A stretch of 11,963 nt of DNA from Acidobacteriaceae bacterium (GTDB lineage Bacteria; Acidobacteriota; Terriglobia; Terriglobales; Acidobacteriaceae): NCBI GenBank assembly GCA_003162495.1, contig PMOF01000097.1, positions 1 to 11,963 on the forward strand, written 5' to 3'. The position numbers and the translations under genes are program-made. The notes below the pieces were generated by a model. It was not told the DNA's origin, ran no database searches, and was given only the letters and a program-made list of their open reading frames with translations. This document shows positions 1 through 7,820 of this stretch, in pieces (positions within the stretch are counted from its first letter, which is position 1; each line of letters opens with the position of its first letter).

Positions 1-2013
1 TCGCCAGCCACGCCACCCGCCGACGCATCCCAACCCACCGAACCCGCGCCGATCAAAAGCATGGACTTGTCCGCCATCGACAAGACTGCCGACCCATGCA
101 CGGATTTCTACCAGTACGCCTGCGGCAACTGGGTCAAGAACAATCCCATTCCGTCAGACCAGGTGCGCTGGGCCCGCTCCTTTTCGCTCCTTCAGGAACG
201 CAATCGCTACTTGCTCTGGCAGGAGCTGGATGCCGCCTCCAAAGACGCTAAGAATCCCTTGGAGAAACAGTACGGCGACTTCTACGCCGCCTGCATGGAC
301 ACCGGCCTGGTGGAAAAGAAGGGCCTCACGCCCATCCAGCCTGCCTTGATGGGCATCGACCATCTCTCGGATGCCAAGCAGATCCCGGCGCTGCTCAGCC
401 AGCTTGAGAACCACGGCACTCCCGACGGCTTCTTCAGATTCCGCGTCGGCCTGGACGACAAAGACTCGTCCAAGCAGATCGCCGAAGTCTCTCAGGGCGG
501 CCTCACGCTGCCAGACCGCGATTACTACATCGTGGATTCCAAGCGTTTCACCGCCATCCGCGCCCAATACATCGAGCATGTCAAGAAGATGTTCGTTCTG
601 GCCGGCGACACGCCCGAGCAGGCCGCCAAAGAAGCCGCCGCGGTGATGGAGATTGAGACCGCGATGGCCAAGGCCTCCATTAGCCGCACTGACATGCGCA
701 CACCCGCGAACCGTTACCACATCTATACCCTCGTCGACCTTGAAAAGCTCACTCCCGACTTCGACTGGAGCTCCTATTTCACCGCCGTCGGCATCGGCCA
801 CTTTGACACCCTGAACGTGGCCACACCCGATTACTTCAAAGCCCTCACCGGCCTGCTCCAGAATGAACCGCTCGATTCCTGGAAGAGTTATCTGCGCTGG
901 CATGCCCTGCACGGACAGGCCATGAACCTGCCCAAGGCATTCTTCGATGAGAGCTTCGACTTCTTCGGCAAAACGCTGCAAGGCCAGAAGGAGCCTGAAC
1001 CGCGCTGGAAGCAGTGCACCAGCATGACGGACCGCGCCCTTGGAGAGGCCGTTGGCCAGGACTGGGTCAAGCAGAACTTTCCCCCCGCCGCCAAAGACAG
1101 CATGGACAAGCTGGTCGCGGCTCTCGAGAAGTCCCTCGGCGACGATATAAAAACCCTGCCCTGGATGAGCGACGACACCAAAAAGGCGGCTGAAGAGAAG
1201 CTGGCCATGATCCGCAACAAGATCGGCTATCCGGAAAAATGGCGCGATTACTCAAGCATCAAAGTGAACCGCGACGACCTGATCGGGAACATGCAGCATG
1301 TTGCCATCTACGACCGCAACTACAATTACGCCAAGCTGGGCAAGCCGGTGGATGAGAAAGAGTGGGGCATGTCACCGCCCACGGTGAATGCGTACTACAA
1401 CTCCTCGTTCAACGACATCAATTTCCCGGCCGGCATTCTGCAGCCTCCGTTCTTTGACTTCAAGATCGATCCCGCGGTGAACTTTGGCGGCATCGGCCAC
1501 GAGATGACTCACGGCTTCGACGACGAGGGCTCGCAGTACGACGGCAAGGGCAATCTGCGCGAATGGCAGACCCCCGCCGACCGCAAGGCCTTCACTGTGC
1601 GGACCGATTGCGAAGCAGACGAGTACAGCGGCTTTGAGGCGGCGGCGGCTCATGACGACGCTCCGCAGCAAAAGCTGAATGGCAAGCTCACGCTGGGTGA
1701 AAACACGGCCGACAACGGCGGCCTGCGCATCGCCTATCTGGCCCTGCTGGACACGCTGGCGGCCCAGGGCAAAACCATCGACCAAAAAATCGACGGCTAC
1801 ACTGAGGCGCAGCGTTACTTCCTCGGCTTCGCCCAGGTGTGGTGCCAGAACCAGACCGAGCAGTCCGCTCGCCAGTCCGCGCTCACCGATCCCCACTCGC
1901 CCGGCAAATGGCGCGTCAACGGCACCGTGCAGAACTTCGACGAGTTCGGAAAGGCGTTCAGCTGCACCAAGGGCCAGCCCATGTACCCGGCCAATTCCTG
2001 CCGCGTTTGGTAA
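1..2013 (+). CDS. M13 family zinc metallopeptidase (neprilysin/PepO-like), 5' end outside window
   Basis: The protein is a zinc endopeptidase of the M13 (neprilysin) family, expected to act outside the cytoplasm on peptides. The frame is open from base 1. The first in-window ATG is at 61, but the 20 codons before it are in frame and Ala/Pro-rich, like the linker after a signal peptide, so the true start lies upstream. Counting from the ATG at 61, the N-terminal M13 signature (DPCTDFYQYACGNW) is near residues 11-24. The substrate-binding NAYY motif is at 443-446, the zinc motif HEMTH at 480-484 (ligands H480 and H484, catalytic E481), and GENTADNGG at 546-554 with third ligand E547 and D551. 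The family C-terminal CxxW is present as CRVW, 647-650. All key residues are intact. The exact substrate cannot be told. An 11-bp hairpin follows 15 bases after the stop. Confidence 0.95.
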   Translation, partial: SPATPPADASQPTEPAPIKSMDLSAIDKTADPCTDFYQYACGNWVKNNPIPSDQVRWARSFSLLQERNRYLLWQELDAASKDAKNPLEKQYGDFYAACMDTGLVEKKGLTPIQPALMGIDHLSDAKQIPALLSQLENHGTPDGFFRFRVGLDDKDSSKQIAEVSQGGLTLPDRDYYIVDSKRFTAIRAQYIEHVKKMFVLAGDTPEQAAKEAAAVMEIETAMAKASISRTDMRTPANRYHIYTLVDLEKLTPDFDWSSYFTAVGIGHFDTLNVATPDYFKALTGLLQNEPLDSWKSYLRWHALHGQAMNLPKAFFDESFDFFGKTLQGQKEPEPRWKQCTSMTDRALGEAVGQDWVKQNFPPAAKDSMDKLVAALEKSLGDDIKTLPWMSDDTKKAAEEKLAMIRNKIGYPEKWRDYSSIKVNRDDLIGNMQHVAIYDRNYNYAKLGKPVDEKEWGMSPPTVNAYYNSSFNDINFPAGILQPPFFDFKIDPAVNFGGIGHEMTHGFDDEGSQYDGKGNLREWQTPADRKAFTVRTDCEADEYSGFEAAAAHDDAPQQKLNGKLTLGENTADNGGLRIAYLALLDTLAAQGKTIDQKIDGYTEAQRYFLGFAQVWCQNQTEQSARQSALTDPHSPGKWRVNGTVQNFDEFGKAFSCTKGQPMYPANSCRVW

Positions 2014-2028
2014 GACGGCGCCCCGCTT

Positions 2029-2060
2029 CGGAGCCGCGATTGCTTCCAGTCGCGGCTCCG
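2029..2060 (+). terminator. Strong hairpin after the M13 peptidase gene, terminator-like without a U-tract
   Basis: An 11-bp perfect inverted repeat (CGGAGCCGCGA at 2029-2039, complement at 2050-2060) encloses a 10-base loop. It starts 15 bases after the peptidase stop. No T-run follows directly (the nearest is TTTT about 25 bases on), so it may be an mRNA 3' stabiliser or a weak or factor-assisted terminator rather than a classical intrinsic one. Confidence 0.5.
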
Positions 2061-2244
2061 TCGCTGCCCAGCTCTGAGGCGCACTTTTCCCAATCCCCTC
2101 GTTGACGTTTACCGCCGTTACGCAGTCCAAACCGCAACCGATCATGAGATTGTCCTTGCCAATTGGCCGGGTGCCGGTTTTGCCTCGCGACCAGATGAGG
2201 ATGACCTCGAAATTGCATTGTTTTGCCCGTTATCCAACCGAAAC
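2061..2244. other. Intergenic stretch without recognisable gene
   Basis: This is the middle of the 344-bp gap between the peptidase and the first propeller gene. The short open frames here have no family signature or convincing ribosome binding site. Apart from the flanking hairpin (2029-2060) and the promoter beginning at 2245, no structure or repeat was seen. Confidence 0.6.
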
Positions 2245-2274
2245 TAGGCACAACCTGCCCTTGGCTTTTACAAT
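2245..2274 (+). promoter_or_regulatory. Candidate sigma70-type promoter of propeller gene 1
   Basis: A candidate -35 TAGGCA (2245-2250), 18-bp spacer and -10 TACAAT (2269-2274) lie about 85 bases before the ATG. The -10 sits inside CTTTTACAAT (2265-2274). The same ten bases recur at 5248-5257 before propeller gene 3, in a similar setting (AAACTAG just upstream). Conservation between paralogues is the main support. The -35 is a poor match to TTGACA. Confidence 0.5.
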
Positions 2275-2357
2275 GCATCAGGGACCCATCCCAACCCAGC
2301 TCTGCTGTGGAACTAGCAAACTTGGCGGCCCACGCCTGACCAGGATGAAGGAATCGC

Positions 2358-3710
2358 ATGAAGTTTAAGAAATTCGGCAAGGCCCTCCTGCTGAGCGCCC
2401 TCTCTGCTGGCATTGTTCTCAGCGTCGCGTCTTGCGTTCAGAGCTATTCGGTCGGCTATTTGTATGTGACGGGTACAGTGACGGCCCAGCCCGCCGGGAA
2501 CGGGATTATCAGCGGATTTCAGATCGATCACAATACCGGAAGCCTGGCCCCCATCGATTTGCTGCCGGTCTCCTCCGGCGGCGCCAACCCGGTCCGTGCG
2601 GTCCTGCTCACCGGTAGCCGCTTCCTTTATGTGCTCAACCGTGGCGTAAACGCCTCGGGCAGCGCCGACTGCACAACCGCGAACCCCTGCCAGAACTCGA
2701 ATATCACCGTGTTTGCAGTCGGCGGAAACGGCGTGCTCACTCCTCAGGAGACCTTTTTCACCCAGGGCATCAATCCGTTCCGCATGATTGCAGACTCCTC
2801 GGGCAACTTCCTTTACGTGCTTGACCACGACGCGCCCTCCAGCGCTGCTTGCGCCCTGGCGCTCGGCGCCGGAACCACAGCCTGCGGAGACATTACCGCC
2901 TTTACCGTTAATCAGACCACCGGCCGCCTGCAGTTGATCGTCAATGCCCAGGTGACCGCGGCCAATGGCTCGGCGCTGACCTACTTCCCGGTGCCCGCCA
3001 ATCCCGTCGACTTCGCTGAGGCTGCGGGCAACTTCATCACCCTGAGCGGCGGCACTCCGGCCACCAGCTACCCATACACCGGCGGCACTTCGGTCTTTCC
3101 TTACACCTTCAGTCCCATTAACGGGCAGTTGACCATCAATCAGAACAGCTCCCAGCCGCTCGGCATCACCCAGGGCACAGCCATCGTATACGCTGCGGGA
3201 GTCCTGTACGTGCTTGACAACGAACCCGTCGCCATCAACTTCAACGGCACGCAAACGCCCGCCCAAAGCCAGATTCTGCCCTTCTCCGTGGGCGCAAATG
3301 GAGCTTTGGCGGCAGAGACCGGCGGAAATGTTCCTGACGATCCAACCCTCGCCAACCCGATTTACTTGTTGGTGGAGTCCAAGGGTAAGTTCATCTACGT
3401 GGTCAATCAAGGTAACAACGTTGCGGGCGCCAACGCGGCCAGCGGCATTGCCGGCTATTTCATCACCCTCACCCCCGCATACCAGTTGAGCTTCATCCCC
3501 GGTGAACCGTTTGGATCCGGATCAGCACCCCAGTGTCTTGTCGAGGATCCCACCGATCAATACGTTTACTCGGCCGACTTCAACGATTCATCCGTGACCG
3601 GCCGGCTGGTTGATCCGAACGCCGGCTCGCTCAATAATTTGCGTTCCACCTCCACCTATGCGCTCCAGGGGCCAGCCACTTGGTGCGTGGTCGATGGGCG
3701 TACCAGCTAA
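2358..3710 (+). CDS. Beta-propeller (YVTN/lactonase-like) lipoprotein, copy 1
   Basis: A 450-residue exported lipoprotein. The N-terminus (MKFKKFGK, then a hydrophobic stretch) ends in lipobox VASC, so C26 would be the lipidated cysteine. The rest is beta-rich with repeats of the type D/E-x-x-G-x-F-x-Y-V-x-N, for example ESKGKFIYVVNQGNN near 340 and DPTDQYVYSADF near 397. These are typical of the lactonase/YVTN 7-bladed propeller superfamily (Pgl-like). Enzymatic activity is not shown; many such lipoproteins are uncharacterised. It carries Cys pairs (CTTANPC, CALALGAGTTAC) suggesting disulfide-closed loops. The start is set by GAAGGA six bases before the ATG. It is the first of three tandem paralogues and the most divergent, with larger inserts and a short C-terminus. 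Confidence 0.85.
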   Translation: MKFKKFGKALLLSALSAGIVLSVASCVQSYSVGYLYVTGTVTAQPAGNGIISGFQIDHNTGSLAPIDLLPVSSGGANPVRAVLLTGSRFLYVLNRGVNASGSADCTTANPCQNSNITVFAVGGNGVLTPQETFFTQGINPFRMIADSSGNFLYVLDHDAPSSAACALALGAGTTACGDITAFTVNQTTGRLQLIVNAQVTAANGSALTYFPVPANPVDFAEAAGNFITLSGGTPATSYPYTGGTSVFPYTFSPINGQLTINQNSSQPLGITQGTAIVYAAGVLYVLDNEPVAINFNGTQTPAQSQILPFSVGANGALAAETGGNVPDDPTLANPIYLLVESKGKFIYVVNQGNNVAGANAASGIAGYFITLTPAYQLSFIPGEPFGSGSAPQCLVEDPTDQYVYSADFNDSSVTGRLVDPNAGSLNNLRSTSTYALQGPATWCVVDGRTS

Positions 3711-3959
3711 TGCATTTCCGGGGTATCCCTAAGAACGCCGCAAATCGGCGCAGGGCAATTGTCAACGGGGTGAGTCTCAGCCGGCTGGCTGGTTCCCTCC
3801 CCGGCGTTCCGCCCCCGGAATCCTGCCTCAGATTTCTTGATGGCCGGATTCTGGTTCAAACGTAGCCGAATACCGGGTGCAGGTTATTCAGGTAGCCCTG
3901 GGGTTCGATTCCAAACCTTTTTTTCGGGCCGCAGTCTGGCCCGCTGGCGAAAGATGCGC
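3711..3959. other. Gap between propeller genes 1 and 2, with a degraded copy of the shared upstream block
   Basis: This 249-bp gap has a small hairpin CGCCG-caaat-CGGCG (3736-3750) soon after gene 1. AAACGTAG (about 3858-3865) resembles the AAACTAG that opens the promoters of copies 1 and 3, but the CTTTTACAAT -10 block is missing. A 6-bp hairpin CGGGCC/GGCCCG (3925-3930/3938-3943) lies just before the ribosome binding site of copy 2, where copies 1 and 3 have CGGCCCACG. No gene was seen. Confidence 0.5.
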
Positions 3960-5198
3960 ATGAAGTTCAACAAATTGAGCCAGCTGCTGCTGGTCTCCGC
4001 CGTCGGTCTACTGGTGGCTGGACTGATGACCGCTTGTCAAACGCTCACCGTGGACTTCGTCTTCGTGGCCAGCTCAAAGGCTGCGGGACCCAACAACTAC
4101 GGCGAGATCGATGTCTTCGAAATCAACTCCGAGTCGGGCGGTATGCGCCAGATTCCCACCTCGCCCTTTCCCTCAGGCGGGCGCGACCCGGTGGCCGAGG
4201 CCGTCTCCTCTGACAACACCAACCTCTATGTCGTCAATCAGGACGACAACAGCATCGTCCAGTTCATCATCGGCAACGACGGAAAACTCTATCCCCAGAA
4301 CACCGTCAATACGCCGGGGATCTTCCCCCTCTCCATCGCCGTGAATGGATCCAACCTTTTCGTCCTGGATACCTACCAGCCGCTGCCCACCTGCTCCACC
4401 GCCGCCCCCTGCTCAGGGTCGGTCGCTGTCTTTGGCATTACCCCCTCTAACAACAATCCTCCCAGTGACCAGCTGGGCGCGCCTCTCGTCAATCCCAGCC
4501 TGGGAACCAATTACTGGCCGCTGAGCCTCACCGGCAGCAACGCCAGCCATGTGATTGTGCCCACCGCGCTCAACGTGCTCGCCTCCGGCGCGACGCTCTA
4601 CGTCACCGCTTACGACTCCACTGCTTCGCCTGCCGTTGGCTATATCTTCGGCTTTTCCATCGGCGCGGGCGGCACGCTCACTCCCTTGAACGGCGGCGTG
4701 CCTCTGCCTGCCGGAGTCCATCCCTCCGGAGTTGCCAGCGATTCCACCAACAGCTTTTTGTATATCTCCGACTTCGCAACCGGCCAGGTCCTCGCCTATG
4801 CCATCAACGGCGGCTCCCTGACCCCCTTGAGCGGCAGCCCCTTCCAGGCCGGCAATCAACCGGCCGCCATTGTCGTCGATCCTAAGTATCCCTACGCTTA
4901 CGTCGCCAACTCGCTGGACTCCACTGTGACCGCCTTTTCGATCGGCGGAGGCGGCGCGCTCAGCAATCTCGGCACCTACTCCACCGGCACGCAGCCGGTG
5001 GCCATCGGCATCGATCCCTCCACCAACCACTTCCTGTTCACCGCCAACTACCTTGGCAACGGAGTCTCCGGCACCGTCTCCGGTTTTGAGCTGAACACCA
5101 CCGCCGGCACGCTCGTGAATTCGCAGAACTCTCCATCCCTCGCTAACGCATTTCCCACCTCGGTCGCCGCAATTCCGCATAACGGCTCACTGCAATGA
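3960..5198 (+). CDS. Beta-propeller (YVTN/lactonase-like) lipoprotein, copy 2
   Basis: A 412-residue lipoprotein. The start is taken at 3960 rather than the upstream ATGs at 3837 or 3954, because the sequence from 3960 (MKFNKLSQ) and the bases before it (GAAAGA-TGCGC-ATG) align with the starts of copies 1 and 3, and because a signal peptide should begin there. The hydrophobic core runs to MTAC, making C26 the candidate lipidated cysteine (M at -3 is acceptable but not ideal). Propeller repeats with about 45-residue spacing are clear: DSTNSFLYISDF near 261, DPKYPYAYVANSLDS near 307, and DPSTNHFLFTANYLG near 352. A CSTAAPC pair parallels copy 1. Closest in sequence to copy 3. The role is likely binding or hydrolysis at the cell surface or periplasm; the substrate is unknown. 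Confidence 0.85.
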   Translation: MKFNKLSQLLLVSAVGLLVAGLMTACQTLTVDFVFVASSKAAGPNNYGEIDVFEINSESGGMRQIPTSPFPSGGRDPVAEAVSSDNTNLYVVNQDDNSIVQFIIGNDGKLYPQNTVNTPGIFPLSIAVNGSNLFVLDTYQPLPTCSTAAPCSGSVAVFGITPSNNNPPSDQLGAPLVNPSLGTNYWPLSLTGSNASHVIVPTALNVLASGATLYVTAYDSTASPAVGYIFGFSIGAGGTLTPLNGGVPLPAGVHPSGVASDSTNSFLYISDFATGQVLAYAINGGSLTPLSGSPFQAGNQPAAIVVDPKYPYAYVANSLDSTVTAFSIGGGGALSNLGTYSTGTQPVAIGIDPSTNHFLFTANYLGNGVSGTVSGFELNTTAGTLVNSQNSPSLANAFPTSVAAIPHNGSLQ

Positions 5199-5205
5199 GA
5201 GACCG

Positions 5206-5219
5206 GGCCTCCCGAGGCC
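5206..5219 (+). other. Small hairpin after propeller gene 2
   Basis: GGCCT-cccg-AGGCC forms a 5-bp stem with a tetraloop eight bases after the stop of copy 2 and nine bases before the candidate -35 of copy 3. There is no T-run, so it is a weak terminator at best. Confidence 0.3.
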
Positions 5220-5227
5220 AGACAAAC

Positions 5228-5257
5228 TAGCAACACCCCGTACCGGCCTTTTACAAT
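5228..5257 (+). promoter_or_regulatory. Candidate sigma70-type promoter of propeller gene 3
   Basis: A candidate -35 TAGCAA (5228-5233), 18-bp spacer and -10 TACAAT (5252-5257) lie about 70 bases before the ATG. CTTTTACAAT and the preceding AAACTAG match the region before gene 1, as does CGGCCCACG at 5302-5310 (2326-2334 in gene 1). This suggests that the promoter and leader were duplicated with the gene. Confidence 0.5.
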
Positions 5258-5323
5258 ACATACGGGGCAACCTAACCAAGTTTCTTTGGGCTTCACCTTG
5301 ACGGCCCACGACGAAGGAAGCGC

Positions 5324-6556
5324 ATGAAGTTCAGCAAATCGAGCCAGCTCTTTCTGGTCTCCCGGGTCTTTCTGATCGCCACACTTGGCCTTTTTATGGC
5401 CACCGCCTTGACCTCTTGCGCGATCACCACCATCGACTATCTCTTCGTGGCCAACTCCTCAGGCTCGGGAACCGGCACGGCCGGGCAGATCCAAACCTTC
5501 GATGTGGATTCACAAACCGGCGCCGTGCGCGCCGGGCAGCCGACCGTGCCCAGCGGCGGCGTCAATCCGGTTTCCATGTCCGTCACCCACGACACCCAAA
5601 ATCTCTACGTCGCCAATCAGGGCAGCAGCTCGGTGGTCCACTTTGACCTCTCCGGTGTCGGCATACTCACTCAGAAGGAATCCGTCTCGCTCAGCGCCCC
5701 GCCCGTTTTCCTGACTACCAACATCGCCGATACTTCCCTCTATGTCGTTTCTGGAACCAGTTCCGCCACGCTCACTGCCTATCCGCTTTCATCGGGCGTC
5801 ATCGGCTCCCCGGTTGCCGGCATCAACCTCAGCCTCCCCGGCAGCTTTGCAGGCGACACCCTGATTCCCACCGGCGTTGCCGTCCTGGCCAACAACAACA
5901 CGGTCTACGTAACCGTCTATGATCAGTCCGCCTACAACCCCGGCGGAACCGTCACCAGTCTCGCCAATCCCGGCTGGGTCTTCGGCTTCACTGTCGGCTC
6001 CGGCGGCGCGTTGACCCCCGTTGCCGGCAGCCCCTGGCAAGCGGGTGTCAAGCCTTCGGCGATTACGTCCGATCCGACAAACCGCTTTGTCTATGTCACC
6101 GACTTCGCCTCCAACCAGTTGATCGGCTACACCATTCAGAGCACCGGCGCCTTGAGTTTCATGGTCAATGGACCCTTCAGAACCGGAAGCGAACCCGAGT
6201 CAATCGTTGTGGACCAGCGCGGCCTTTATATTTATGTTGCCAACGAGCTGGACTCGTCGGTTTCTGCATACGTCATTAATCTGGCCACTGGCACTCCCTC
6301 TGCCGCCGTCAACGTCACCGGAAGCGCCACCAACACCACTGACACCGCGCCAGTCTCCATCCTGGTCGACGCGGCGCTCGGCCGCTTCGTCTATACCGCC
6401 AACCGCCTCGGTAATTCGGTCTCCGGATTCGAGCTGAATCCCAATACAGGCACTCTGGCCCCCACCCAGGCCACGCCTTACCCCACCGGTTTCGAACCCA
6501 CCGCGCTGGCGTCCATTAACCACGGAAGCCACGCTGAGCAATCCGTAGCCCCCTGA
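5324..6556 (+). CDS. Beta-propeller (YVTN/lactonase-like) lipoprotein, copy 3
   Basis: A 410-residue exported lipoprotein, paralogous to the two genes before it. The start follows GAAGGAA by four to five bases and begins MKFSKSSQLFLVS. A longer hydrophobic segment ends in lipobox LTSC, giving C32 as the lipidation site. The propeller repeats are very regular: DPTNRFVYVTDFASNQ near 250, DQRGLYIYVANELDSS near 297, and DAALGRFVYTANRLGNSVSGFEL near 349. These are typical of the 7-bladed lactonase/YVTN family. Unlike copies 1 and 2, no Cys pair is seen outside the signal peptide. It ends only 11 bp from the stop of the convergent acyltransferase gene, with no terminator visible between them. Activity is unknown; carbohydrate- or lactone-related functions are possible by family only. 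Confidence 0.85.
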   Translation: MKFSKSSQLFLVSRVFLIATLGLFMATALTSCAITTIDYLFVANSSGSGTGTAGQIQTFDVDSQTGAVRAGQPTVPSGGVNPVSMSVTHDTQNLYVANQGSSSVVHFDLSGVGILTQKESVSLSAPPVFLTTNIADTSLYVVSGTSSATLTAYPLSSGVIGSPVAGINLSLPGSFAGDTLIPTGVAVLANNNTVYVTVYDQSAYNPGGTVTSLANPGWVFGFTVGSGGALTPVAGSPWQAGVKPSAITSDPTNRFVYVTDFASNQLIGYTIQSTGALSFMVNGPFRTGSEPESIVVDQRGLYIYVANELDSSVSAYVINLATGTPSAAVNVTGSATNTTDTAPVSILVDAALGRFVYTANRLGNSVSGFELNPNTGTLAPTQATPYPTGFEPTALASINHGSHAEQSVAP

Positions 6557-6567
6557 GTCAGGCGCTT

Positions 6568-7683
6568 CTACACGCCCATCCACTTCCGCAACTGCCGCTG
6601 CGCCGGTTTCTCCACCAGGTAGAGCGCCAGCAGCGCCATACCGATCAGCAGCGCGTAGCTGATCCACGGGTCAAACCGGCTCAGCCCCAGCCGCTCCAGC
6701 ACATGCGAACTGTGAATCAGATTCCACATCGCAAAGTGCATCAGGTAGAGGCAGTAACTGGCCTCGCCCACAAAGACCAGCGGGCGCAGACCGAAGAGAA
6801 ACGCCAGCGGATTCTCTCCCGCCAGTCCCAGAATCATGCAGCCGAACAGCGGCATCAGCAGGCCGTCGTGAATCAGTGCATACGGCACCATTGGCCCCAG
6901 TTTTAGTAGCCCGAACAGCGCCGCAAAGCCGGCCACGCCCAGCCACAGGCGCAAGCGGCTGGCGCGCGCAATCATCTCATCCAGGCTGGCCAGCATCACA
7001 CCGAAGACGAAGCTGGCCGCGTGTGTATAGGGTGTGTATTTCAGCGCCTGCAGCCAGGGCCCGTAACTGAAGCGGTCAGGATGCGCAATGCCGTCCGGGT
7101 TGAAGGCGACATACAAAGCGCCGGGAATCATCCCCAGCATCCAGACCCCGGCCATCTTCGCCAGGTGAGGCCTCACCCGCTGCGGCCGCTTCCAGCTTGC
7201 CAGCCAGGGAAAGACCACGTAATAGGAGCACTCGGCCGACATCGTCCAGGCCGGCGTATTCAGAAACGTCGCCAACTCCGGAATCCACCCCTGCAGCAGC
7301 ATCGGCGTCAGCGCCATGCCCATCCAGAACATGAATCGCGTGTGCGCACCATACTCCACCGGCAGCACCTGCCAGCTCAAAAACAGGCTCAGCAGGTAGA
7401 TGGGATAAAGCCGCGTAAACCGCGCCTTCCAGAAACGCACTCGATCCAACTCGCCGGTCCGCGCCCGCGCCGAGTAGTTGTAGGCCAGCACAAACCCTGA
7501 CAGCAGGATGAAGAAGCTCACCGAGGCAAAGCCGGCGTTGACCACCGGCGCCAGAAAGCCAAACCACTTTGGATTGGAGAAATGAAAGAGAACAATATTG
7601 ATGGCCGCGAAGAAGCGCAGACCCGTCAGTGCTTTCAGCCGTGCTGGCCTGGGATCCGGACGGTCTGGCGTGCGCGTCTTCAC
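6568..7683 (-). CDS. Acyltransferase-3 family membrane protein
   Basis: A 371-residue polytopic inner-membrane O-acyltransferase (acyltransferase 3, OatA/ExoZ-like group). Such proteins transfer acetyl or other acyl groups to extracytoplasmic sugars such as exopolysaccharide, O-antigen or peptidoglycan. It opens with the family signature LTGLRFFAAINIVLFHF, containing the R-x10-H pair R23/H34. SFFILLSGFVLAY and RFWKARFTRLYPIYLLS follow, then several further hydrophobic segments, and it closes with the conserved VEKPAQRQLRKW. The start is GTG at 7683: an in-frame TAA lies a few codons upstream and no ATG occurs before the signature. The ribosome binding site is weak (AGG only). No extra SGNH or other domain is fused. 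It lies downstream of pyrH in the same direction but 206 bp away, so it is probably transcribed separately. The acceptor is unknown. Confidence 0.93.
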   Translation of the reverse strand: MKTRTPDRPDPRPARLKALTGLRFFAAINIVLFHFSNPKWFGFLAPVVNAGFASVSFFILLSGFVLAYNYSARARTGELDRVRFWKARFTRLYPIYLLSLFLSWQVLPVEYGAHTRFMFWMGMALTPMLLQGWIPELATFLNTPAWTMSAECSYYVVFPWLASWKRPQRVRPHLAKMAGVWMLGMIPGALYVAFNPDGIAHPDRFSYGPWLQALKYTPYTHAASFVFGVMLASLDEMIARASRLRLWLGVAGFAALFGLLKLGPMVPYALIHDGLLMPLFGCMILGLAGENPLAFLFGLRPLVFVGEASYCLYLMHFAMWNLIHSSHVLERLGLSRFDPWISYALLIGMALLALYLVEKPAQRQLRKWMGV

Positions 7684-7719
7684 TGCCTGTTAGACGCCTC
7701 CGCGCCGCCAGTTTCCAGC

Positions 7720-7768
7720 GACTAGCCGCTAACCGGCAACCGCTTAAGCTAGAGGCTAGCAGCTTGAG
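7720..7768. repeat. Degenerate 7-bp-period repeat
   Basis: About seven imperfect heptamers follow each other (CGACTAG, CCGCTAA, CCGGCAA, CCGCTTA, AGCTAGA, GGCTAGC, AGCTTGA) in the gap upstream of the acyltransferase. GCTAG-AGG-CTAGC within it can fold as a short hairpin. The period matches the cleaner heptamer arrays at 10552-10576, 10603-10633 and 11129-11160. Confidence 0.5.
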
Positions 7769-7793
7769 CGTGTTTCAAAAACCCGCTTTGTGT

Positions 7794-7820
7794 CAGGGCA
7801 CGACTTCAAAGCCTGCCCTG
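7794..7820. repeat. 7-bp inverted repeat in the pyrH-acyltransferase gap
   Basis: CAGGGCA (7794-7800) and TGCCCTG (7814-7820) form a perfect 7-bp stem with a 13-base loop. The right arm runs into TGAGCGCAGCCGAAGGG, which resembles dispersed intergenic repeat sequence I recall from bacterial genomes. No T-run directly follows on either strand, so it is not called a terminator, although it is the only strong hairpin downstream of pyrH. Confidence 0.45.

Noticed and set aside
154..981. Long minus-strand open frame opposite the M13 peptidase gene
   Set aside because: It is antisense to a clear coding region in GC-rich DNA, has no family signature, and further similar frames lie opposite the other genes.
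3902..3912. GGTTCGATTCC, resembling a tRNA T-arm
   Set aside because: The flanking bases do not form a 5-bp T stem, and no acceptor, D or anticodon arms can be paired around it.
3837..3959. Longer start for propeller copy 2 (41 extra residues)
   Set aside because: The extension would put a charged stretch before the signal peptide, and the start at 3960 aligns with the starts and ribosome binding sites of copies 1 and 3.
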